64,000 bases of DNA, taken from Kineococcus mangrovi. GTDB lineage: Bacteria > Actinomycetota > Actinomycetes > Actinomycetales > Kineococcaceae. How positions within the stretch are numbered: the stretch's first letter is position 1; every line of letters begins with the position of its first letter. Made by a program: the position numbers and the translations under genes. Positions 24,524-33,211 of this stretch are shown in pieces. The notes below the pieces were generated by a model. The model was not told the DNA's origin, ran no database searches, and saw only the letters and a list, made by a program, of their open reading frames with translations. The DNA is taken from assembly GCF_041320705.1 (NCBI RefSeq), contig NZ_JBGGTQ010000009.1, positions 124,001-188,000 of the forward strand, written 5' to 3'.

Positions 24524-25588
24524 TCACGACCCCGACGAGGCGGGTGCGCCCGCCAGCTCCGTGGCCTGCCGCAACGCCTCGACCATGCTGCCGACCTCCA
24601 CCCGTCCCGTCCCCGCGATGTCGAACGCCGTGCCGTGGTCGACCGACGTGCGGATGACGGGCAATCCCACCGTGATGTTGACCCCCGCCTCGATCCCGAG
24701 CACCTTCACCGGGCCGTGGCCCTGGTCGTGGTACATCGCGACGATGAGATCGTAGTCACCGCGGCCGCCGAGGAAGAACGCCGTGTCGGCCGGCAACGGA
24801 CCGACGGCGTCCACGCCCGCGGCGCGCGCCGCCTCGATGCCGGGGGTGACCTTCTCGGCCTCCTCGCCGTACCCGAACAGCCCGTTCTCCCCGGCGTGCG
24901 GGTTGATGGCGCAGACCCCGACGTGCGGGTTCGGGTTCCCCGCCCGCCGCAGCGCCTCCGCCCCGCGGCGGATCGTGCGTTCCACGAGTCCGGGTTCGAT
25001 GCGCGCGATCGCGTCGATGAGCCCGATGTGGGTCGTGACGTGGATGACCTTGATGCGCGGGGTCGTCAGCATCATCGACACCTCCTGCACGCCGCAGAAG
25101 TGGGCGAGGAGTTCGGTGTGCCCGGGGTAGAGGTGGCCGGCGGCGTGCAGGGCGGCCTTGTTGAGGGGGGCGGTGCAGATGGCCTGGACGTCCCCGGCCA
25201 TCGCGAGTTCGCAGGCGATCCGCACGTACTCGTGCGCCGCGTGCCCGGCCGCGGCGGACAGTTCCCCCCACGGCAGGTCCGCCGGCAGCAGACCCGGGTC
25301 GATCACGTTGACCCGGCCCGGTGCGAACTCGGCGGCGGCCACGTCCGGCACGACCACCACGTCCGCCTGGACGCCCAGGGCCCGCGCGGCCCGCCGCAAC
25401 CGCTCGGCGTCCCCGACGACGACGGGGCGTCCGTCCCGGTAGGCGGCCGGGTCGAGGAGGGCGCCGACGGTGACCTCGGGGCCGACCCCGGCGCCGTCGC
25501 CCATCGTGACGGCGATCGCGGGACGGGTGTCCCCACGGGTGCCCGCGGGAGCGGCCGAGGTGGCGTCGGTGACGGTCGAGGGGGTCAC
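24524..25588 (-). CDS. PdxA2-type 4-phospho-acid dehydrogenase
   Basis: A 354-aa member of the PdxA family, NAD-dependent oxidative decarboxylases using a divalent metal. MGDGAGVGPEV, TAPLNKAALHAAG, PGHTELLAHF and MYHDQGHGPVK carry the phosphate- and metal-binding residues. Next to a DUF1537 kinase this is the PdxA2 type, which converts 4-phospho-threonate or erythronate to DHAP, rather than vitamin B6 synthesis. GTG 25588 overlaps the kinase stop (GTGA) and follows AGGAGA. Confidence 0.9.
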   Translation of the reverse strand: MTPSTVTDATSAAPAGTRGDTRPAIAVTMGDGAGVGPEVTVGALLDPAAYRDGRPVVVGDAERLRRAARALGVQADVVVVPDVAAAEFAPGRVNVIDPGLLPADLPWGELSAAAGHAAHEYVRIACELAMAGDVQAICTAPLNKAALHAAGHLYPGHTELLAHFCGVQEVSMMLTTPRIKVIHVTTHIGLIDAIARIEPGLVERTIRRGAEALRRAGNPNPHVGVCAINPHAGENGLFGYGEEAEKVTPGIEAARAAGVDAVGPLPADTAFFLGGRGDYDLIVAMYHDQGHGPVKVLGIEAGVNITVGLPVIRTSVDHGTAFDIAGTGRVEVGSMVEALRQATELAGAPASSGS

Positions 25589-26745
25589 GGGATCTCCTGG
25601 GGTGCGCGGACGGGGACACCGCTGCGCAGAGCGCGCAGCAGCCGGACGAGGTCGGTGAGCGTCGGGTCCTGCCCGAAGCTGCCGGGTTTGGTGGCGACCA
25701 GGCGGCCGTCGTCGGCGAGGCTGACGACGACGCCGTGGTCGGGCTGGGTGACCGGTCGCAGCCACCGCACGCCGAGGTGGTCCAGGACGGCGCGCGCGGT
25801 CTGCCCGCCGGTGAGGACGAGGTCGGCGGTGGCGTGGGTCCGCCCGACCCGGCGCGCGAGGTCGGCGACCGCCTCCCCGGGGCCCGCACCGCTCGCGTCG
25901 ACCGTCAGCAGGTGGGTGTGCTCGTCGACGACGGCGGCTGCGCGCAGGTGCGCGGTCTGCGCGACGGCAGCGGCCGATCCGCTGCCCACGGCGAGGACGA
26001 CCGGCCGGTGGCCGGCGGCGGGGACGGGTGCGGGGGCGCGCCGGGACGGGGCGGGGGTCGTGTCGGCGACGGCGGCGACGAGGGCCGCGCTGCCGACGAG
26101 GGCCACGCGGCGACCGCGGGAGACGGCCCCGGCGGCGGCGGCCGCCGCGGCGCGCAGGTCGCTGCCGGTCTCCCCGTCGAGCACGCAGAGCTCCTGGCCC
26201 TGGAGGGTCCAGCCGGTGCGCAGGGCGTGGAGGGGGACGGCGGTGACGTGCCCGTCCAGCAGGTCCGCCACGGTCCGGGGCGCCGGACGCGGTTCGAGGG
26301 CCCACAGCGCGGTGTCCGCCAGCGGGACGTCGTGGACGAAGGGGGCACCGTCCCGGACCGACCGGCCCAGGGACGGCAGCGCTCCCGCCAGGACGACCTG
26401 GAAACCGTTGTCCCGCAGCCCCTCGACCGTGGCGGCGACGTTCCCCCGCCAGAGGGAGTCGAGCTTGACGACGACGAGGGCGGGACCGTCCGGGTCCGCC
26501 GTGGCCGCGCGGACGGCGCTCCGGGCCGACGGGGGCGCGCTCGCCCGGTGGTCGGTGTCCACGACGGTGGTGCCGTCCCCGCTGGGCGCGGCGGGCGCGC
26601 CGTCGGGACCGGCGAGGACGACGCGGCAGTCCCGGCCCCGGGCGAGCAGGGCACCGGCGACCTCCGCCGCGCCCGAGAGGTCGTCGGCCAGGACGTGCTG
26701 GAGGGCGGCGCGCGTCGGCGCGCGGGGGGTGGGTGGTGCGGTCAC
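25585..26745 (-). CDS. Four-carbon acid sugar kinase (DUF1537)
   Basis: A 386-aa ATP-dependent kinase. The N-terminal domain has LADDLSGAAEVAGALL and VVKLDSLWRGN; the C-terminal nucleotide domain has LTGGQTARAVLDHLG and TKPGSFG. Characterised relatives phosphorylate D-threonate, D- or L-erythronate or related acids at C4. GTG start with AGGAGG upstream. It is the first gene of the minus-strand kinase-pdxA2-deoR unit. Which acid it uses cannot be read from sequence. Confidence 0.88.
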   Translation of the reverse strand: MTAPPTPRAPTRAALQHVLADDLSGAAEVAGALLARGRDCRVVLAGPDGAPAAPSGDGTTVVDTDHRASAPPSARSAVRAATADPDGPALVVVKLDSLWRGNVAATVEGLRDNGFQVVLAGALPSLGRSVRDGAPFVHDVPLADTALWALEPRPAPRTVADLLDGHVTAVPLHALRTGWTLQGQELCVLDGETGSDLRAAAAAAAGAVSRGRRVALVGSAALVAAVADTTPAPSRRAPAPVPAAGHRPVVLAVGSGSAAAVAQTAHLRAAAVVDEHTHLLTVDASGAGPGEAVADLARRVGRTHATADLVLTGGQTARAVLDHLGVRWLRPVTQPDHGVVVSLADDGRLVATKPGSFGQDPTLTDLVRLLRALRSGVPVRAPQEIP

Positions 26746-26762
26746 GGGTCACCTCCTGGTGG

Positions 26763-26798
26763 CTCTCGCGGTGGGTCTCGCGGCGGCTCTCACGGCGA
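26763..26798. repeat. Three tandem 12-bp units
   Basis: CTCTCGCGGTGG, GTCTCGCGGCGG and CTCTCACGGCGA follow one another without gaps, just upstream of the kinase ribosome-binding site. They could be a regulatory array or a slippage-derived repeat. Confidence 0.5.
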
Positions 26799-26832
26799 CG
26801 TCGCCTGGCCCGGCGGGACCACGGTCCCACAG

Positions 26833-26867
26833 GTTGCGTGTTTCGCGCCAGACCGTTGCGCGTTCCG
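26833..26867. promoter_or_regulatory. Candidate DeoR operator (22-bp spaced direct repeat)
   Basis: GTTGCGTGTTTCG (26833-26845) and GTTGCGCGTTCCG (26855-26867) match at 11 of 13 positions and start 22 bp apart, two helical turns. DeoR-family repressors often bind direct repeats, and a deoR gene lies in the regulon. The operator role is inferred. Confidence 0.5.
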
Positions 26868-27029
26868 AGCAGGAGTGGCACAGTGCTCGTCGGACGACGC
26901 CGTCCGGACGACCCGGCACCGGCGCCCGCGAGACCGACCAGCACCCGCGCAGCACCGCGAGCAGCACCCGATCAGCAGCCGATCAGGACGAGCCCACCGG
27001 TCCCGTCCCGCCGAGATGAGGGGTCACCG

Positions 27030-28616
27030 ATGACCGCCGCGACACCCCGACCACCCGATCGCTCCGCCCAGCTCACCCGCCGCACGCTGCTCGCCGGCGG
27101 TGCGGGCCTCGGCGTGGCCGGTCTCGGTGCGCTCACGGGCTGCGCCGGCCCCACCGGGGCTCCCGGCCCCGACACGCTGACCCTCGCGCTCAACCGGTCC
27201 CTCGTGAGCCTGGACAACAAGCTGAACCAGTTCGACGCGGCCGTCACGGTGCAGCGCGCGGTGCGCCAGGCGCTGACCGAGATCGGCACGGACGTGAAAC
27301 CCGCGCTCGTCCTCGCGGAGAGCTTCGAGCTGACCGAACCCACGCGCTGGACCGTCCGGCTGCGCCCCGAGGCGTGCTACTCCGACGGTTCACCGGTCAC
27401 CGTCGAGGACGTCGCCACGGCGCTGCAGAGCTACGCCGACACCGGTGCCAGCTTCGTCGCGAGCTTCTTCCCCGAGATGCCCACCGTCAGCAAGCTCGAC
27501 GACCGCACGTTCACCCTCGACACCGAGCGCCCGCTGCCGATGCTGGACGCGCTGATGAGCAACATCCTCATCACCCCGGCCGCGGCCAACCGCCCCGAGG
27601 AACTGCAGGACGGGCTCGGTTCGGGCCCCTACGTCATGACCTCGCACGACCGGGGGACCGGCACCTACCGGCTGACGCGGAACGAGAGGTACTGGGGGAC
27701 CCCGGCGACGACCCGGACGGTCGACGTGCGGTTCTCCCCCGAGGAGTCCAGCCGGGTCATCGCCATCCGCAGCGGTGAGGTCGACGTCATCGACTCCATC
27801 ACCCCCGACTCGGCCCAGCAGCTCGAAGGCCTGCCCGGGATCCACCTGAGCCAGGTGCCGAGCCTGCGGCTGAACCAGATCTTCTACAACTTCCGCAAAC
27901 CCCCGGGTCACCCGCTGGCCGACCCGCGCGGCCGGCAGGCCCTCAGCATGGCGATCGACGGGAAGTCCCTCGTCGAGGAGGTCCTCGCGGGCACGGCCGT
28001 CCAGGCCGAGGGCGTCGTCACCTCCAACCAGGACGGGTACGTCAAGACCGGGGAGTACGTCTACGACCCCGGAGCCGCCCGGAAGATCCTGGCCTCGATG
28101 GGGGCGCAGGACCTCGAGGTCACCATCGTGTGGGAGTCCGGGGAGTTCCCCGGCGACACGTTCGTCATGGAGGCCCTCGTCGACATGTTCGGCGACATCG
28201 GTGTCCGCGCCCGGCTGCGGGAGTTCCAGCCCGGCGGGGACATCATGTCCTGGCGGCAGGGTCGCGCCGGCGACTGGGACCTGCTCGGCAACGGCTTCCC
28301 CGGACCCACCGGGCAGGCGATCGTCATGCTGCAGGGGATGTACGCGGGAACGGCCGAGAAGGAGCAGACCCGCGACACCTACCAGGGATACGTCGTCCCC
28401 GCCGTCACCGACCTCATCGCCGCGGCGTCCTCCGAGACCGACCCCGTGCGACGGCGCGAACTCACCGCCCAGGCGCAGCAGGCCGTCTGGGACACCTGGC
28501 CCTGCGCCTGGCAGTTCAACCCCAAGGCGATCCTCGCGCGCCGGGACCGGGTCCACGGGATCGACCTGTCGCCCGCGAACAACTACCGCCTGTCCGCCGT
28601 CGAGCTGAAGGGCTGA
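27030..28616 (+). CDS. ABC transporter substrate-binding lipoprotein (family 5, Dpp/Opp type)
   Basis: A 528-aa extracellular receptor for a peptide or oligosaccharide-like solute. A twin-arginine motif (TRRTLLAGG) is followed by lipobox LTGC (C at about 37), so it is Tat-exported and lipid-anchored. SBP_bac_5 features include FELTEPTRWTVRLRPEACYS near residue 110 and RQALSMAIDGKSLVEEVL. ATG 27030 has GATGAGGGG upstream. It is the first gene of the long plus-strand operon. Confidence 0.92.
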   Translation: MTAATPRPPDRSAQLTRRTLLAGGAGLGVAGLGALTGCAGPTGAPGPDTLTLALNRSLVSLDNKLNQFDAAVTVQRAVRQALTEIGTDVKPALVLAESFELTEPTRWTVRLRPEACYSDGSPVTVEDVATALQSYADTGASFVASFFPEMPTVSKLDDRTFTLDTERPLPMLDALMSNILITPAAANRPEELQDGLGSGPYVMTSHDRGTGTYRLTRNERYWGTPATTRTVDVRFSPEESSRVIAIRSGEVDVIDSITPDSAQQLEGLPGIHLSQVPSLRLNQIFYNFRKPPGHPLADPRGRQALSMAIDGKSLVEEVLAGTAVQAEGVVTSNQDGYVKTGEYVYDPGAARKILASMGAQDLEVTIVWESGEFPGDTFVMEALVDMFGDIGVRARLREFQPGGDIMSWRQGRAGDWDLLGNGFPGPTGQAIVMLQGMYAGTAEKEQTRDTYQGYVVPAVTDLIAAASSETDPVRRRELTAQAQQAVWDTWPCAWQFNPKAILARRDRVHGIDLSPANNYRLSAVELKG

Positions 28617-28620
28617 GGCC

Positions 28621-29556
28621 GTGGTCGCGTACGTCCTGAAGCGAGTGGGCCAGGGCCTGCTCACCGTCTTCCTCACGGTCTCGACCGTGTTCGTCCTCAT
28701 CCGCCTCGCCCCGGGCGACCCCGCCCGCGCGTTCGCCGGCCCGCTGGCCACGACCGAGCAGCTGCAGCAGGTGCGGGACCGGTTCGGCCTGGAGGACCCG
28801 CTCGCCTCGCAGTACCTGACGTTCCTGTCGCAGCTGCTGCACGGGAACCTGGGGGAGTCCTACAGCTTCCAGGCCCCCGCGCTGAGCGTCGTCGCGGACC
28901 GCGTGCCCTACACACTCACCCTGGCGTGCACGGCCATCGTCGTCGCCGCCGTCGTCTCGATCCCGCTCGGCGTGTGGATGTCGCGCCGTCGCGACAGCCG
29001 CTCCGAGCTGGCCGCGAACGTCGCGACCATCGCCGGGCAGTCCATGCCGGACTTCTGGATCGGCGTCCTGCTCCTCAGCGTCTTCGCGGTGGCCCTGCCG
29101 GTGCTGCCGGCGTCGGGGTTCGCGACGTGGAGCGGCCTGCTCCTGCCCGCCGTGACCATCGCGATCCTGCAGGTCGCCCTGCTGTCCCGGCTCGTGCGGC
29201 GCGAGATGGTGCAGAACCTCGCGGCGCCGTACTTCGTGGTCGCCCGCTCGCGCGGTTTCTCCGACCACGTCCTCACGTGGCGCTACGCGATGGGGAACTC
29301 CGCGATCCCCGTCTTCACGGCCCTCGGCACCCGGTTCGCCGCCATGCTCAACGGCGTCGTCGTCGTCGAGGTCGTGTTCGCCTGGCCCGGCGTCGGTTCG
29401 CTGGTCGTGCGCGCCCTGGAGACCCGCGACTACCCGCTGATCCAGGCCACCGTCCTCGTGACGTCCGTCCTGGCCATCGGCGTCCAGCTGCTCGTGGACC
29501 TCCTCTACCCCCTGCTCGACCCACGTGTGCGTCTCGGGAAGGCGAGTGCAGCATGA
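28621..29556 (+). CDS. ABC transporter permease, DppB type
   Basis: A 311-aa membrane permease with six segments. The N-terminal MVAYVLKRVGQGLLTVFLTV and RLAPGDPARAF are typical of DppB/OppB, as is the cytoplasmic EAA-type loop (VVARSRGFSDHVLTWRYAMG). GTG start 4 bp after the binding protein. It pairs with the DppC-type permease, whose ATG overlaps its stop. Confidence 0.92.
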   Translation: MVAYVLKRVGQGLLTVFLTVSTVFVLIRLAPGDPARAFAGPLATTEQLQQVRDRFGLEDPLASQYLTFLSQLLHGNLGESYSFQAPALSVVADRVPYTLTLACTAIVVAAVVSIPLGVWMSRRRDSRSELAANVATIAGQSMPDFWIGVLLLSVFAVALPVLPASGFATWSGLLLPAVTIAILQVALLSRLVRREMVQNLAAPYFVVARSRGFSDHVLTWRYAMGNSAIPVFTALGTRFAAMLNGVVVVEVVFAWPGVGSLVVRALETRDYPLIQATVLVTSVLAIGVQLLVDLLYPLLDPRVRLGKASAA

Positions 29557-30479
29557 GCACGCAGACCACCAGCCGGCCCAGCGCCGTCACGGCGGCCCAC
29601 CTCGCCCGCGCGGCGACGACGCGGCAGGCCCGCGCGAACCGCACCAAGACGGTCGCCGGCCTCGTCTGCGCGCTGATCGTCGTCGTCCCCATCCTGGTGG
29701 CGAACCTGCTGCCGCTGCCGGACCCGAACGCCCAGGACCTCGGCGACCGGCTGCTGCCGCCGCTGAGCGCCGGCCACCTGCTCGGCACCGACCAGCTGGG
29801 CCGCGACCTGCTGTCCCGCGTCCTGCACGGGGGGCAGGTCTCCCTCGCGGTCGGCGTCCTGGCGGTCGTCGTCTCCGGGGCCATCGGCCTCGCGCTCGGC
29901 TCGGCGGCCGGGTTCTACGGGCGCTGGGTCGACGTCGTGGTCTCCCGGTTGCTGGAGGCGCAGATGTCGCTGCCGCTGCTGATGATGCTGCTGCTCGTCG
30001 TGGCGCTGTTCGGGCAGTCGATCCTCGTCATCACCCTCGTCATCGCCGTCGCGCAGTGGCCCGAGGTGGCACGCCTGACCCGCTCCCTGGTGCTCGTGGA
30101 ACGGGAGAAGCCGTACGTCGCGGCCGCCCGCACCCTGGGGTTGCGGCGGGTGGGGATCCTCGTGCGCCACGTGGTCCCGAACGTCCTGCCGCAGACCCTG
30201 CTCGTCGTCCTGCTGCTGCTGGCGCAGGCCGTGCTGCTGGAGAGCGCGCTGAGCTTCCTCGGCGCGGGCCCGCAACGCCCCTTCGCCACCTGGGGCCGCA
30301 TCGTCTCCGACGGGCAGGACTACATCGGCACCGCCTGGTGGCTCGTCACCGCCCCCGGCGTGGCCATCGTGCTGCTCGTCGTCGGGGTGAACCTGCTGGG
30401 GGACGCGCTGCGCGACGGGGCGGCGACGTCCTGGCGCCGCCGCGTCCGTGGACTGCTGGACCGAGGGAGGACCGCGTGA
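29553..30479 (+). CDS. ABC transporter permease, DppC type
   Basis: A 308-aa permease. HLLGTDQLGRDLLSRVLHGG is the DppC/OppC signature, and the EAA loop is YVAAARTLGLRRVGILVRHV. The long polar N-terminus precedes the first membrane helix at about 34. It starts at an ATGA overlap with the DppB-type gene. Confidence 0.92.
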   Translation: MSTQTTSRPSAVTAAHLARAATTRQARANRTKTVAGLVCALIVVVPILVANLLPLPDPNAQDLGDRLLPPLSAGHLLGTDQLGRDLLSRVLHGGQVSLAVGVLAVVVSGAIGLALGSAAGFYGRWVDVVVSRLLEAQMSLPLLMMLLLVVALFGQSILVITLVIAVAQWPEVARLTRSLVLVEREKPYVAAARTLGLRRVGILVRHVVPNVLPQTLLVVLLLLAQAVLLESALSFLGAGPQRPFATWGRIVSDGQDYIGTAWWLVTAPGVAIVLLVVGVNLLGDALRDGAATSWRRRVRGLLDRGRTA

Positions 30480-31375
30480 AGACGCTCGACCGCACCGGAC
30501 CGCAGGTGCGCGACGCCGCCCGCGAGCGGCAGGGCCCCGACGCCCCGCCGCTGCTGGAGGTGCGCGACCTGCAGGTCGAACTCATGACCGCCCGCGGGAT
30601 CGTCCGCGCCGTCGACGGGGTCTCGTTCTCCGTCGACCGCGGTGAGACGGTGACGCTCATCGGGGAGTCGGGGTCGGGCAAGTCGACGACCGCGATGGGG
30701 GTCCTGGGGCTGCTGCCCGACGACCTCGCCGTCCTGTCCGGGGCGGTCGTGCTCGACGGCGTCGACGTGCTGCGCGAACCCCGCGCGATGGCCGCCGCCC
30801 GCGGCCGCACCGTGGCGCTCGTCCCGCAGGACCCCATGACGGCGCTCAGCCCGGTGCACAGCATCGGCAGCCAGTTGTGCGAGGCCGTCCGGCACGCCGG
30901 CGCCGCGAGCGGGGCGACGGCCGTGAAGGCCCGCGCCGAACGCCTGCTGGAGCAGGTCCACATCCCCGACCCGCCGGCGCAGCTGCGCAAGTTCCCGCAC
31001 CAGTTGTCCGGCGGGATGCTGCAACGCGTGCTCATCGCGATGGCACTGGCGAGCGAACCGCAGCTCATCGTCGCCGACGAGCCCACCTCGGCCCTCGACG
31101 TCACCGTCCAGGCCGGTGTCCTGGACCTGCTGCTGGAACTGCAGGAGCAGCGGGGCGTGGCGCTGCTCGTCATCACCCACGACCTGGGGGTCGCCCGGCT
31201 CGTGTCCGACCGCCTGCACGTCATGCGCGGCGGGGTGTTCGTGGAGTCCGGTGAGGTGGAGGCCGTCGTCGGGAACCCGCGCGAGGAGTACACGCGCGAG
31301 CTGCTCGCCGCCGTCCCCGCGCTGGGGGTCTGGGACGAGGACCCGGGGTTCACCCCGGCAGGAGGACGCTCGTGA
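30476..31375 (+). CDS. ABC transporter ATPase, DppD type
   Basis: A 299-aa ATPase with Walker A GESGSGKST, signature LSGGMLQR, Walker B LIVADEPTSALD and the switch histidine in VITHD. The C-terminal oligopeptide-type extension is short. It starts at a GTGA overlap, so transporter subunits are made in equal amounts. Confidence 0.93.
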   Translation: MKTLDRTGPQVRDAARERQGPDAPPLLEVRDLQVELMTARGIVRAVDGVSFSVDRGETVTLIGESGSGKSTTAMGVLGLLPDDLAVLSGAVVLDGVDVLREPRAMAAARGRTVALVPQDPMTALSPVHSIGSQLCEAVRHAGAASGATAVKARAERLLEQVHIPDPPAQLRKFPHQLSGGMLQRVLIAMALASEPQLIVADEPTSALDVTVQAGVLDLLLELQEQRGVALLVITHDLGVARLVSDRLHVMRGGVFVESGEVEAVVGNPREEYTRELLAAVPALGVWDEDPGFTPAGGRS

Positions 31376-32217
31376 ACGGCACCGGCACACCCGTCCTGGA
31401 GGTCGAGGGCCTCGTCGTCGAGTACGGCGCGGGGGCCGGGGCGTTCCGCGCCGTCGACGGCGTCTCGTTCCGCGTCCCGCGCGGGTCGACCGTCGCCGTC
31501 GTGGGGGAGTCCGGCTGCGGGAAGTCCACGGTCGCCAAGGCCGTCATGCGGCTGCTCGAACCCACGGCGGGCCGGGTCCTGCTCGACGGGACCGACATCA
31601 CCCACCTGCCCGACCGCCGGTTGCGTCCGTTGCGCCACCGCTGGCAGATGGTGTTCCAGGACCCCTACGGCTCCCTCGACCCGCACCTGACGGCCGCGGA
31701 GATCGTCGGTGAGGCGCTGCGGCAGCGGGGAACCCCGAAGGACCGCCGGGACGCCCGCGTCCGGGAGCTGTTCGACCGGGTGGGTCTGCCGGCCAGCGGC
31801 CTGGACCGCCGGCCCGCGGAGTTCTCCGGCGGTCAGCGCCAGCGCATCGGCATCGCCCGCGCCCTGGCGTCGGAACCCGAGCTGCTCCTGTGCGACGAGG
31901 CCACGAGCGCGCTCGACGTCTCCGTGCAGGCGCAGGTGCTCGACCTGCTGCGCGAGGTGCAGCGCGACAGCGGCATCAGCTGCCTGTTCATCTCCCACAA
32001 CCTCGGTGTCGTGCAGGGCATCAGCGACGAGGTGGTCGTCATGCGCCGGGGCCGGGTCGTCGAGACCGGGCCCACCACCCGGGTCCTCACGAGCCCGGCG
32101 GAGGACTACACGCGCCGGTTGCGCCGCGCCGCGCTCGACCCGGCCGCCATGGTCGGCCGCAAACCCCGCCACGTCGTCCGCGGCGTGCTCACCACCACCG
32201 GAGGGACCGCCGCATGA
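31372..32217 (+). CDS. ABC transporter ATPase, DppF type
   Basis: A 281-aa second ATPase with Walker A GESGCGKST, FQDPYGSLDP (typical of DppF), signature FSGGQRQR, Walker B LLLCDEATSALD and FISHN. It starts at a GTGA overlap and completes a five-gene Dpp/Opp importer. Confidence 0.93.
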   Translation: MNGTGTPVLEVEGLVVEYGAGAGAFRAVDGVSFRVPRGSTVAVVGESGCGKSTVAKAVMRLLEPTAGRVLLDGTDITHLPDRRLRPLRHRWQMVFQDPYGSLDPHLTAAEIVGEALRQRGTPKDRRDARVRELFDRVGLPASGLDRRPAEFSGGQRQRIGIARALASEPELLLCDEATSALDVSVQAQVLDLLREVQRDSGISCLFISHNLGVVQGISDEVVVMRRGRVVETGPTTRVLTSPAEDYTRRLRRAALDPAAMVGRKPRHVVRGVLTTTGGTAA

Positions 32218-33176
32218 CCACCACGGGGAACGGGGGCGCGCGCCCCGTGCTCGGCACCATGACGTTCGCCGACACCGTCGACGAGGGTGCGGCGAAGGAG
32301 ATGCTCGACGTGGCCCTCACCCACGGGGTGAGCGCGATCGACACCGCCAACGCCTACGCCGGCGGAGCGACCGAGGAACTCCTGGGGACCCTGCTCGCCG
32401 GCCGGCGCGACGAGGTCGAACTCGCCTCCAAGGTCGGGATGCCGCACCCGGACGCCGGGCAGGACGCCCCGCTCTCGCCCGCCGCCGTCCGGCGCTGCGT
32501 CGAGGCGAGCCTGCGCCGGTTGCGCACCGACCGGCTCGACCTGCTCTACCTGCACCAGCCCGACCGCTCCACCCCCGTCGAGGACACGCTGACGGCGGTC
32601 GCGGAACTCGTCGCCGAGGGCAAGGTGCGTCGCCTCGGCGTCTCGAACTACGCCGCCTGGCAGATCGCCGACGTCGAGACGGCCGCCGACCGCGTCGGTG
32701 CCCCCCGGCCGGTCGTGGCTCAGCAGCTCTACAACCTGCTGGCCCGCCGCATCGAGGAGGAGTACGTCGAGTTCGCCGCCGTCCACCAGCTCGCGACGAT
32801 GGTCTACAACCCCCTCGGCGGCGGGTTGCTGACGGGCCGGCACCGCTTCGCCGAACGCCCCTCGGAGGGGCGGTTCGGGTCGTCCCGGCTCGCGGGGACG
32901 TACACGCAGCGGTACTGGGACGAGCAGTTGTTCGACGGCGTCGAGCGGTTGCGCGTCGTGGCCGAGGGGGCGGGGCTGCCGATGGCCGAGCTCGCGCTGC
33001 GCTGGACGGCCCACCGCGACGTCGTGGACCAGTTGCTGCTCGGGGGGTCGCGCGCCGAGCAGCTGCGGCAGAACCTGCGGGCGCTGGCCGAGGGCCCGCT
33101 GCCCGCCGACGTCCTCGCGGCCTGCGACGAGGTGGGGACCGCGTTGCGCGGACCGGCCCCGGCCTACAACCGTTGA
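32214..33176 (+). CDS. Aldo/keto reductase
   Basis: A 320-aa AKR. The catalytic set is D and Y in DTANAYAGG, K in ELASKVGMP and H in LYLHQPDR. RWTAHRDVVDQLLLGGSRAE is the cofactor-binding end. ATG overlaps the DppF stop (ATGA). As part of the transporter operon it probably oxidises or reduces the imported sugar or sugar acid. Confidence 0.88.
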   Translation: MTTTGNGGARPVLGTMTFADTVDEGAAKEMLDVALTHGVSAIDTANAYAGGATEELLGTLLAGRRDEVELASKVGMPHPDAGQDAPLSPAAVRRCVEASLRRLRTDRLDLLYLHQPDRSTPVEDTLTAVAELVAEGKVRRLGVSNYAAWQIADVETAADRVGAPRPVVAQQLYNLLARRIEEEYVEFAAVHQLATMVYNPLGGGLLTGRHRFAERPSEGRFGSSRLAGTYTQRYWDEQLFDGVERLRVVAEGAGLPMAELALRWTAHRDVVDQLLLGGSRAEQLRQNLRALAEGPLPADVLAACDEVGTALRGPAPAYNR

Positions 33177-33211
33177 CCCCCCGACCCACGACCACCCGAG
33201 GAGCCCCACCC

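Larger units (their letters stand above)
26746..27029. promoter_or_regulatory. Divergent control region of the acid-sugar regulon
   Basis: A 284-bp gap between the kinase and the binding-protein gene. It contains three tandem 12-bp units (26763-26798), a GGGACC-AC-GGTCCC palindrome (26815-26828) and a 13-bp imperfect direct repeat (26833-26845 and 26855-26867). No gene is supported inside it. It probably carries both promoters and DeoR operators. Confidence 0.65.

Noticed and set aside
24524-25588. PdxA for vitamin B6 biosynthesis
   Set aside because: The overlap with a DUF1537 kinase and DeoR regulator indicates the PdxA2 catabolic role; actinomycetes normally make B6 by the PdxS/PdxT route.
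26733-27029. Upstream extension of the Dpp-type binding protein by 99 codons
   Set aside because: It would cross the operator region and put the Tat signal far inside the protein; ATG 27030 has a good ribosome-binding site.
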